From Erwinia aphidicola (GTDB lineage Bacteria > Pseudomonadota > Gammaproteobacteria > Enterobacterales > Enterobacteriaceae): a stretch of DNA of 64,000 nt. The stretch lies in assembly GCF_014773485.1 (NCBI RefSeq), contig NZ_JACXBP010000002.1, positions 496,001 to 560,000 of the forward strand, written 5' to 3'. Shown here one piece after another: positions 57,179 through 64,000 of the stretch. The translations under genes and the position numbers were made by a program. Under the pieces are notes generated by a model, which worked only from the letters and a program-made list of their open reading frames with translations, had not been told where the DNA came from and did no database searches. Numbering within the stretch: the first letter of the stretch is position 1; every line of letters begins with the position of its first letter.

Positions 57179-58855
57179 ATGCTGCAACACCCCGCTGACA
57201 AGTATCATCCCTTTCCTCCGTTACAGTTAACCGATCGCCAGTGGCCCGGACGCACGCTCAGACAGGCCCCGCGCTGGCTCTCCACCGACCTGCGTGATGG
57301 CAATCAGTCGCTGGCGGAACCGATGGATGCCGTGCGGAAAAAGCAGTTCTGGCAGCTGCTGCTGCAGTGTGGCTTTAAAGAGATTGAGGTGGCGTTTCCT
57401 TCGGCGTCGCAGACCGATTTTAACTTTGTGCGCGAGCTGATCGAGGAGCGCATGATCCCCGACGATGTCACCCTCCAGGTGCTGACTCAGGCGAGGGACG
57501 ACCTGATCGACCGCACCTTCGTCGCGCTGAAGGGTGCGCACAGTGCCTGCGTTCATCTGTACAACGCTACCGCGCCGGTGTTTCGCCGCCTGGTGTTCCG
57601 CCAGAGCAAAGCGCAGATTATTGAACTGGCAGTGAATGCCACCCGCCTGATCCGCCAACGCTGCGAAGCGCAGCCAGAGACGCGCTGGACCTATGAATAC
57701 TCACCGGAAACCTTCTGCTTTACCGAAGCGGAGTTTGCGCTGGAGATCTGCGAGGCGGTCGCCGCCGTGTGGCAGCCGTGTGCCGCGCGGCCAATGATTA
57801 TCAACCTGCCCGCCACCGTGGAGGTCAGCACGCCGAATGTTTACGCCGACCAGATTGAATACTTCTGCCGCCACTTCTCGCAGCGTGAGCAGGTATGCAT
57901 CAGCGTGCATCCGCATAACGATCGCGGCACCGGCATTGCCGCTGCCGAGCTGGCGCTGCTGGCCGGTGCGGATCGCGTCGAAGGCTGCCTGTTTGGCAAC
58001 GGCGAGCGCACTGGCAATGTCGACCTGGTAACGATGGCGCTCAACTTCTACAGCCAGGGCATACACCCGCAGCTCGATTTCAGTCAGATTAAGCAGGTGG
58101 TGGACGTCGTCGAGCTGTGCAATCAGCTGCCGGTGCATCCGCGCCATCCTTATGCCGGGGAGCTGGTATTTACCGCCTTCTCCGGATCGCACCAGGATGC
58201 GATTAAGAAAGGTTTCGCCGAACGCAAACAGCAGCAGGATAATCGCTGGGAAGTCCCTTATTTGCCGCTCGATCCGGCAGACATCGGCTGTAGCTATGAG
58301 GCCGTGATCCGCGTCAACAGCCAGTCCGGCAAGAGCGGGGCCGCGTGGATGATCGAGCAGAATCACGGTCTGAGCCTGCCGCGTGCGCTACAGCAGGACT
58401 TCAGCCAGCGGGTGCAGCAGGAAGCAGACCGCGAGAGTAAAGAGATGACCCAGGCGGCGCTCTGGCAGCTTTTCCGCCGGGAGTACGGCATTGATACGCC
58501 GCAGCTCCAGCTGGCGGAGTATCGCAGCGAAAGCGATAGCCAGGGCCAACTGCTGTTCAGCGCCAGCGTACGCCAGGGGGAAAAAATGCAGCAGATTAGC
58601 GGGCGTGGCAACGGCCTGTTGTCCGCGGCGGTTGACGCGCTGCGCCAGGCGTTTGACGTGCCGTTCTCAATCCAGGATTACTACGAGCACACCCTCGGCC
58701 AGCGTAGCGACAGCCGCTCCGCCACCTATCTGCTCTGCACTTTTCCCGATAACCGCAGCGCGTGGGGCGTGGGCATCGACAGCGACGTGTCGCGGGCCTC
58801 GCTGCAGGCGCTGCTGAATGCGCTGGCACAGGGTCAGCTGGCGGACGGGAAGTAG
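57179..58855 (+). CDS. 2-isopropylmalate-synthase-like enzyme (long LeuA type)
   Basis: 558 residues from ATG 57179 (AAGGAG at 57166; the frame is open to 57095 but this site decides). The HMGL-like TIM barrel has the catalytic STDLRDGNQSL (about 35-45), FKEIEVAFPSASQTDF, HLYNATAP, the metal-binding SVHPHNDRGTG (about 242) and GADRVEGCLFGNGERTGNVDL. The C-terminal ~150 residues form the LeuA dimer/regulatory domain. This long form resembles fungal and actinobacterial LeuA rather than the ~520-residue E. coli enzyme. It condenses acetyl-CoA with a 2-oxo acid. No leuBCD follow. The 5' leader suggests attenuation with aromatic codons, so another 2-oxo acid, for example phenylpyruvate, is an open possibility. 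Confidence 0.8.
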   Translation: MLQHPADKYHPFPPLQLTDRQWPGRTLRQAPRWLSTDLRDGNQSLAEPMDAVRKKQFWQLLLQCGFKEIEVAFPSASQTDFNFVRELIEERMIPDDVTLQVLTQARDDLIDRTFVALKGAHSACVHLYNATAPVFRRLVFRQSKAQIIELAVNATRLIRQRCEAQPETRWTYEYSPETFCFTEAEFALEICEAVAAVWQPCAARPMIINLPATVEVSTPNVYADQIEYFCRHFSQREQVCISVHPHNDRGTGIAAAELALLAGADRVEGCLFGNGERTGNVDLVTMALNFYSQGIHPQLDFSQIKQVVDVVELCNQLPVHPRHPYAGELVFTAFSGSHQDAIKKGFAERKQQQDNRWEVPYLPLDPADIGCSYEAVIRVNSQSGKSGAAWMIEQNHGLSLPRALQQDFSQRVQQEADRESKEMTQAALWQLFRREYGIDTPQLQLAEYRSESDSQGQLLFSASVRQGEKMQQISGRGNGLLSAAVDALRQAFDVPFSIQDYYEHTLGQRSDSRSATYLLCTFPDNRSAWGVGIDSDVSRASLQALLNALAQGQLADGK

Positions 58856-59601
58856 TCGCTGGGCGCCACGCCGAGAATGCGGCGGAACATAGCGCTGAAG
58901 GCGCTCTGGCTCTCATAACCCAGCTCGAGTGAGACCGCCAGCACCGACTCACCGAGCGCCAGGCGCGTCAGGGCCTCCATTACTCTGGCGCGCCGCACCC
59001 AGTCACTGAACTGCAGTCCGGTTTCCTGATAAAAGCGCCGCGCCAGAGTGCGGCTGCTGACGTTAATCCGCCGGGCGCTGCTCTCCAGCGTCCAGCTCTC
59101 CCCCGGGGCGGCCCGTAGTGCCTGGCACAGCGCAATCAGCGCGTCACTGCTCGGTTCCGGTAGGGTAAACGGCAGCTCGGCCATTACGCGGATCTCATCA
59201 AGGATCAGCTCATAAATCCGTTCGGCGCGGCTGGCAGGCGCATAGACCTCCGGCAGCTCAAGTGCGCTGACGATCAGCTCACGCAGCAGCGACGAAACCT
59301 GTACCACCTGGCAGGTGGCGGGCAGATCGGCGCGCGCCAGTGGGTCGATAAACAGTGTACGCGCCGCCACCTCCCCGGTGATCTGCAACGCATGAGGCAC
59401 CCCAGCAGGCAGCCAGACGCCACGCCCCGGCGGCACAATCCAGTGCCCCTGCGGCGTCTCCACCTTCACCACGCCGCTCAGCGTATGCACCAGCTGCGCA
59501 CAACTATGATGATGCGTCGGCTGGCAGTCGCCGTGGCGATAGTCGTGCGCATAGGGGATCAGCGGGCGGTGAGCAAAGGAGAAGTCGACGGTGGCTGACA
59601 T
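58834..59601 (-). CDS. AraC-family transcriptional regulator
   Basis: 255 residues from ATG 59601 (GAGGAT upstream). A cupin-type sensor domain comes first (HDYRHGDCQPTHHHSCAQLVHTLSGVVKVETPQGHWIVPPGRGVWLPAGVPHALQI). The AraC DNA-binding domain at about 150-250 has both helix-turn-helices (LESSARRINVSSRTLARRFYQETGLQFSDWVRRARVMEAL; SVLAVSLELGYESQSAFSAMFRRILG). The closing APSDYF is typical of the branch with NimR-like exporter regulators. Its 3' end overlaps the leuA-like gene by 22 bp on the other strand. Target unknown; no divergent exporter is seen. Confidence 0.86.
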   Translation of the reverse strand: MSATVDFSFAHRPLIPYAHDYRHGDCQPTHHHSCAQLVHTLSGVVKVETPQGHWIVPPGRGVWLPAGVPHALQITGEVAARTLFIDPLARADLPATCQVVQVSSLLRELIVSALELPEVYAPASRAERIYELILDEIRVMAELPFTLPEPSSDALIALCQALRAAPGESWTLESSARRINVSSRTLARRFYQETGLQFSDWVRRARVMEALTRLALGESVLAVSLELGYESQSAFSAMFRRILGVAPSDYFPSAS

Positions 59602-59647
59602 GGGATCCTCACGAATGGATGGAGAGTCAGCATAGCAAATGTTTAGC

Positions 59648-59667
59648 GGGTCGGGCATGCCCGACCC
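59648..59667. repeat. Palindromic repeat, GGGTCGGG type, second copy
   Basis: The same 20-bp palindrome as at 51046-51065, here followed by CTACG, which links it to the GTAGGGG family. It lies between the AraC gene start and the end of the aer-like gene. Confidence 0.7.
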
Positions 59668-59675
59668 CTACGCAA

Positions 59676-61220
59676 TTAACGGAACACGCTGATCGCTTCG
59701 ACCAGGCGGGTGGCCTGGCGGGTCATGCGGCCGGAGGCCTGCGCGCCCTCCTCCACCTTCGCGGCATTCTGATGGGTGATGTTGTCGAGATCTTCCACTG
59801 CCAGGCTAATCTCACCGATGGCAGTGGCCTGCTCGGCGGTGGCGGAGCTGATCTGGGCAATCAGCGCGGTGACGTTTTGCACCTGCGAGACAATACTTTC
59901 GATGGTTTTACCGGCCTCGTTAACGTGCAGCGTACCGGACTTCACCTTCTCGGCGCTGGTTTCCACCAGCTGTTTGATCTCGCTGGCGGCCTTGGCGCTG
60001 CGCTGGGCGAGACTGCGCACTTCCCCGGCGACCACGGCAAAACCTTTACCCTGCTCACCGGCGCGCGCCGCTTCCACCGCCGCATTCAGCGCCAGGATAT
60101 TGGTCTGGAAGGCGATGCCGTCGATCACGCTGGTAATATTGGCGATTTTCTTCGAGCTGTCGGTAATTTCCGCCATCATCGTCACCATATCCGCCATCGC
60201 TTCTCCACCCTGCACCGCCGCACTGCTGGTGCTGGCTGACAGGGTTTTCACTTCGGCGGCAGTTTCGGTGTTGCTCTTCACCGTCGCAGTCATCTCGTTC
60301 ATGGTCGCCGCCGTCTGCTGCACGTTGGCCGCAGCCTGTTCCGTGCGGCGGCTCAGCTCGCTGTTGCTCTGGGCAATAGAATCGCTGGCGCTCAGCACGT
60401 TGATCGCCTGGCCGCTGACGTCATCCACCAGCCAGCGGAACATCAGCCCCAGCTGACCAATGGCGCGTAGCGTCGTGCCAACTTCATCCACGCGGTCCAT
60501 CTGCTCCACTTTATGATCGGCCCCGGTCGCCACGCGCAGCGCCTGGCGGCAGACGCGCTCAATCGGCCGGGAGACCTGCATCTCCAGCCAGGCCGAAGCC
60601 AGCAGCAGCAGCAGCGCCATGCCGCCAGCAAACATCGCCAGCGCGGCCGGGCTCAGCCCCAGCCCCCAAACGCCAAGCGTTGACAGCGGCAGCAGGGCCA
60701 GCAGCGCCGAGCGAATACGCCAGCGCAGCGACAGGGTTTTGAAAATCGAGCGCCAGCGCATCATGCCGGTGCGGACAATCAGCCCTTTATGAAAACGCAG
60801 CCCTTTGGCTTTGCCCTCGCGGAAGTTCTGATACAGGCGTTCTGTATCGCGCACCTCCTGAGGGGTTGGTTTGGTGCGCACCGACATATAGCCCTGTACC
60901 ACGCCGTCGCGCACCACCGGAATGGCGTTGGCGCGCACCCAGTAGTGATCGCCGTTCTTGCGGCGGTTTTTTACCAGCGCGGTCCAGGGCTCGCCCTGCT
61001 TCAGGGTCGCCCACATATCGGCGAACGCTTCCGGCGGCATATCCGGGTGGCGCACCATATTGTGCGGCTGACCGTTAATCTCCTCCGGCGAGAAACCGCT
61101 GGCCTCAATAAACGCATCATTGGCATAGGTGATATGGCTGTGGGTGTCGGTGGTTGACATCAGGGTGGCGCGATCGTCAAACAGGTACTCTTGCTGTGTA
61201 ACGGGCAAATTATTACGCAT
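59676..61220 (-). CDS. aer: Aer-like chemoreceptor (PAS, membrane anchor, methyl-accepting signalling domain)
   Basis: 514 residues, near E. coli Aer (506). The N-terminal PAS domain, which binds FAD in Aer, spans about 12-115 ([59 protein letters not shown]). The F1-type linker and a central hydrophobic anchor follow (about 165-215). A HAMP-like helix pair leads to the long coiled coil and the receptor tip [30 protein letters not shown]. Such proteins steer swimming by redox or energy state. The gene is monocistronic, upstream of the convergent-side autotransporter by 286 bases. Whether it is the main Aer or a paralogue is not decidable here. Confidence 0.82.
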   Translation of the reverse strand: MRNNLPVTQQEYLFDDRATLMSTTDTHSHITYANDAFIEASGFSPEEINGQPHNMVRHPDMPPEAFADMWATLKQGEPWTALVKNRRKNGDHYWVRANAIPVVRDGVVQGYMSVRTKPTPQEVRDTERLYQNFREGKAKGLRFHKGLIVRTGMMRWRSIFKTLSLRWRIRSALLALLPLSTLGVWGLGLSPAALAMFAGGMALLLLLASAWLEMQVSRPIERVCRQALRVATGADHKVEQMDRVDEVGTTLRAIGQLGLMFRWLVDDVSGQAINVLSASDSIAQSNSELSRRTEQAAANVQQTAATMNEMTATVKSNTETAAEVKTLSASTSSAAVQGGEAMADMVTMMAEITDSSKKIANITSVIDGIAFQTNILALNAAVEAARAGEQGKGFAVVAGEVRSLAQRSAKAASEIKQLVETSAEKVKSGTLHVNEAGKTIESIVSQVQNVTALIAQISSATAEQATAIGEISLAVEDLDNITHQNAAKVEEGAQASGRMTRQATRLVEAISVFR

Positions 61221-61475
61221 GGGTTAAATCCTTAAAGGGATCAACAAAGGTTGGCGAGGAGAATATTAATTACGTTTTTTTATATTTTCGGCGTGAGTTC
61301 GTGGATCTTTAGCCGGCGTTCGCCTGATTTTGCGATCGCGCCAGCAAAGCGCGCAATATTGCGACATAACGACATTTTGGCGGTGAGAGGCGGAAAAGAG
61401 CCAGCTAAGACACCTTCAGAGTCAGCGCTGACTCTAAAGGCAACGTTTATAATACTGCTGATGCATGTTTAGTAC

Positions 61476-61500
61476 GGCGGGCTGCGTGATACAGCCCGCC
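61476..61500. terminator. Terminator hairpin at the autotransporter end
   Basis: GGCGGGCT (61476-61483) pairs perfectly with AGCCCGCC (61493-61500), loop of 9. It lies 6 bases past the autotransporter stop (minus strand); no long T-run is seen. Confidence 0.55.
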
Positions 61501-61506
61501 TGACGA

Positions 61507-64000
61507 TCAGAAGTTCCAGCGCACGCCGACGTTATAGCGCCAGCCCTTGGCCCCGTTGTCGTCGATCTGCTTGCGGTAGTCGGTTTCCGCATATAGCGAG
61601 ATGTCGTTTTTAAAGGTGGTGGTGCCACCGACGCCCAGTTCCCACATCTGGCCAAAGTTGCCGCCGCTGAAGGTGTTACTGACGTCGAGGTTTTCCGCAC
61701 CAATGCGGGTTTTTGACTCACCGCCCCAGCCGCGATAGTAGTTAGCGCGCACGTAAGGCGTGTACTGACGGTTGCTCTCATCGGTCCAGGTGCGATCGAG
61801 TCGCGCACCGAGGCGGCCAATGGTCTGGTTGTAGCTGTCATACTTCACGGTCAGCTGGTCTTTATCGGTGAAGTCATCCATCCCCAGGTGCATGTACATC
61901 AACTGCGCCTGCGGTTCCAGCCGCACGCCGTTATCAAACTCAAACGGGTAGCCGCTCTCCAGTGATGCCGTCCAGCCCTTGCCTCTCAGCTTCGCCACAT
62001 CCTTCTGGCGCGGGATATCGGTTTCGCCACGGTGCCAGTCATACGACAGTGCGCCATCCAGGTAGAAGCCGCTTTCACGCTGCCAGGTCATATAGAGCGC
62101 CAGGCTGTCGCTGTCAAAGGTGGTGGAGCTGTAACCGTCCGCCGCATCCGGGCGCAGGCGGGTGTTGCCGCGAGTGTAGGCCAGGCCACCGCGCAGGCTG
62201 TCTTTCTCGCCGTCGAGCCGCAGCAGGTTACCGCCGATTTGCAGCGCGCTATAGTCGAGGTCGAAGTCATAACCGAAGTCTTTAAAGCTCTTATTACTGC
62301 TCCAGGCCAGGTTGGAGCCAATATAGCGCACGAACATCTCGCCGCTGTCGCCCGCCTGCTGGCTCTGCTGGTGGCGCAGCTCGCCAAGGCGTTTATGCAG
62401 GTCGTCGATAATCGCCGCGGTGTAGTAGGCCAGGCCGACCGGTGCAGAGATATAGGAAGGCACCTGCGGCACCACCGCCGGGCGGCTCTCCTGATTCGGC
62501 GCGAGGTAGTCGTTAAAGGTGGTCAGACAGGCAGCACCGCCAGCGCAGACGTAGTTATTTGCCAGGCGATAGTCCCAGAACTGATTATCGCTGCCCCCGG
62601 CAACGCGCCGCTGGCTGGCATCACTGGTGCCCGGTGCGAAGCTGTACAGCCCGTAGCTCCAGGGGCCGGCGGCCAGGTAGCCATCCTTCAGCGCAAAGCT
62701 ATCTCTGCTGGCATTACCCGCCACCTGCGCCAGTGAAATCCCTTCATTACTCTCAATTGAGCTGCTGAAGTCGAGGTCGGTCAGCGCCCCCGTGCTGAGC
62801 GCGGTCGGGGTGACATCCAGCAGCGTGGTGCCGCTGGCATTGCCGGTCACCCGCAGGTTATCGCTGAACTGATTGCTCAGCGCGCCGCCTGCGTTCAGCT
62901 CGGTATTTATTTTCACCGAACCGCCTGCAGAGGCGAGATTGCCGTTAATCGTCAGCGAGTTGCCCGGCGATCCGCTGCCGTTAGTCAGGTCAATCAGCCC
63001 GCCGTTATTCACCGTCAGCGAGTTGCTGCTGCCGCCTGCCAGCACCGGATTAACGCCGTTCCCGGCATACAGCGTGGAGCCGCTGTCGATATTGACGGTG
63101 CTGTGCGCCAGCTGCAGATTATCGGTCAGCGTCCACTGGCTGTTACTGAAGTTAATGGTGCTCCAGCCCGAGCCGAGGTTGGTGCCTTTACTGATATCAT
63201 CCGCGCTAAACGAGCCACCGCGCGCGCTGATATTGTCAAAGGTCAACGCACCGCCCGTTGCTCCGCCGTTAGTGATGTGACGCGTTTGCGCCAGGTCAAC
63301 GCCCTGGATCAGGGCGCGGTTATTCACACCATTGCCCAGCGTCAGGCTGCCGTTCAGCGTACCGCCGGTCCACTCAAGTGCATCGGTGCCGCCGCCGGTA
63401 TTGATATCCCCCAGCACGTCACCGTTAGTCAGCAGCACCACATCGTTGGCGTTGCTGCCCGCCACCGCCACGCCCTCAGGCGAGCCTGGCGTGATGGTGC
63501 CACGGTTTTCAAACACCGCCGTGCCGCCACGTAAATCCACTACCGGCGCACGGGTGCTGGCGGAGACCAGCGTCCCGGTGTTCAGCACCGAGCTGGCGGT
63601 GCCCGCTACCAGGGCCGAACCGCCGCTGGCGCTGGTGATATTGACGTTGGCCGCCGACTGCACCGCTCCGGTGGTATTGGCGCGGATCCCGGTGCCGCCC
63701 GCGCCGCTGACGTTAAACTGATAGCCGCTGCCGAGGATCAAATCGTTGGTGGTTGCGCTGCCGTTGGCCTGGGTGAAATTCAGCCCGGTGCCGCTGCCGC
63801 TGACGTTAGTGGTCACCGTCGAGGCGGGATCGAACGGTACGGCGGTACGCAGGCCGCTGCCGTCGGCGACGTTGACCGTCAGGTTATTTAGCGTCACGCT
63901 GCGCGTCTCGACGCGGTTTTCAATACCGTTGCCGCCGCCGTTAACGTTGATAGTGGCATCGCTGGCATTCAGCGCCGCCGCCCCGCTGTCGAGCAGAATG
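61507..64000 (-). CDS. Autotransporter adhesin, C-terminal part (5' end outside window)
   Basis: The frame is open without a stop from 61507 to the window edge, so the GTG at 63897 is internal; about 830 residues are visible. The passenger is a Gly/Asn/Ser/Thr-rich parallel beta-helix type repeat region with many NG, GGN and TLNN-like strands. A pertactin-like segment with a Cys pair (CAGGAACL) follows. The last ~260 residues form the autotransporter barrel: GEMFVRYIGSNLAW, SLRGGLAYTRGNT, GFYLDGALSYDWHRGE, GVRLEPQAQLMYMHL, RLGARLDRTW, and the closing NVGVRWNF with terminal Phe. This is the AIDA/pertactin type (type Va secretion), usually involved in adhesion or aggregation. Signal peptide and total length are not visible. 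Confidence 0.88.
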   Translation of the reverse strand, partial: ILLDSGAAALNASDATINVNGGGNGIENRVETRSVTLNNLTVNVADGSGLRTAVPFDPASTVTTNVSGSGTGLNFTQANGSATTNDLILGSGYQFNVSGAGGTGIRANTTGAVQSAANVNITSASGGSALVAGTASSVLNTGTLVSASTRAPVVDLRGGTAVFENRGTITPGSPEGVAVAGSNANDVVLLTNGDVLGDINTGGGTDALEWTGGTLNGSLTLGNGVNNRALIQGVDLAQTRHITNGGATGGALTFDNISARGGSFSADDISKGTNLGSGWSTINFSNSQWTLTDNLQLAHSTVNIDSGSTLYAGNGVNPVLAGGSSNSLTVNNGGLIDLTNGSGSPGNSLTINGNLASAGGSVKINTELNAGGALSNQFSDNLRVTGNASGTTLLDVTPTALSTGALTDLDFSSSIESNEGISLAQVAGNASRDSFALKDGYLAAGPWSYGLYSFAPGTSDASQRRVAGGSDNQFWDYRLANNYVCAGGAACLTTFNDYLAPNQESRPAVVPQVPSYISAPVGLAYYTAAIIDDLHKRLGELRHQQSQQAGDSGEMFVRYIGSNLAWSSNKSFKDFGYDFDLDYSALQIGGNLLRLDGEKDSLRGGLAYTRGNTRLRPDAADGYSSTTFDSDSLALYMTWQRESGFYLDGALSYDWHRGETDIPRQKDVAKLRGKGWTASLESGYPFEFDNGVRLEPQAQLMYMHLGMDDFTDKDQLTVKYDSYNQTIGRLGARLDRTWTDESNRQYTPYVRANYYRGWGGESKTRIGAENLDVSNTFSGGNFGQMWELGVGGTTTFKNDISLYAETDYRKQIDDNGAKGWRYNVGVRWNF

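Noticed and set aside
56980..57198. 72-codon open frame spanning the attenuator of the leuA-like gene
   Set aside because: It runs through the terminator stem and T-run and starts at a TTG without a ribosome-binding site; the short leader frame at 56960 has a much better site.
1..64000. Search by eye for insertion sequences, integrases, tRNA genes, rRNA genes and CRISPR arrays
   Set aside because: No transposase or integrase motif, no regular spacer-repeat array and no tRNA-like cloverleaf ending was recognised in the gaps; a tool search could still find a missed tRNA.

Overview
The window looks like a chromosomal segment of an enterobacterium of the Erwinia/Pantoea type (Erwiniaceae or a close relative). 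The basis is many E. coli-like orthologues (treF, sbmA, ybiV, ydcJ, aer, the yia/sgb genes) next to genes typical of plant-associated enterics: two three-subunit membrane sugar-acid dehydrogenases, part of a type VI secretion (T6SS) locus, and many LysR/IclR/DeoR-regulated sugar modules. No rRNA, tRNA, CRISPR array, prophage or insertion sequence was seen. Product names come from motif reading and memory of families, without a database search.

Layout. 1-6721: end of a T6SS cluster (tssG, tssA), then four accessory genes: a two-domain fimbrial-adhesin-like protein, a GlcNAc-transferase-like enzyme, an OmpA-domain protein and an Eag/DcrB-like chaperone. 6841-9004: TonB-dependent siderophore receptor behind a good Fur box. 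9040-12798: LysR, MFS, EamA and MarR genes. 12804-17859: fructose-6-phosphate aldolase, DeoR regulator, HAD sugar phosphatase, YdcJ and an RpiB-like isomerase, with repeated TTTCA/TGAAA operators. 17903-21415: first sugar-acid dehydrogenase (flavoprotein, small subunit, tri-haem cytochrome c), proposed to be 2-ketogluconate dehydrogenase. 21587-25172: Nudix hydrolase, two large nested inverted repeats, then a 2-oxoglutarate oxygenase, an M14-like peptidase and an amino-acid-binding protein. 25333-32653: cytoplasmic trehalase with an apparently non-canonical start codon, a LysE exporter behind a riboswitch-like leader, a leuC-family pseudogene, two LysR regulators, a Sua5-like protein and an SDR reductase.

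32694-45200 is one catabolic locus: IclR/YiaJ-like regulator, CUT2-type ABC importer, SMP-30 lactonase, then yiaK-yiaL-MFS-lyxK-sgbH-sgbU-sgbE. Its enzymes convert 2,3-diketo-L-gulonate via 3-keto-L-gulonate and its 6-phosphate to L-xylulose-5-P, L-ribulose-5-P and D-xylulose-5-P. The two halves carry similar operator blocks. 45331-49182 is the second dehydrogenase, gluconate 2-dehydrogenase, behind GntR-type palindromes. Together the two dehydrogenases would oxidise gluconate to 2-keto- and then 2,5-diketogluconate in the periplasm.

49596-64000: MFS transporter, PAS-GGDEF-EAL protein, SbmA, single-chain dihydroxyacetone kinase, a 2-isopropylmalate-synthase-like gene behind a leader peptide plus terminator (apparent attenuator), an AraC regulator, an Aer-like chemoreceptor, and an autotransporter that leaves the window. 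A family of small palindromic repeats (GTAGGGG joined to GGGC-type stems) sits in many gene-end gaps and has entered the 3' end of sbmA.
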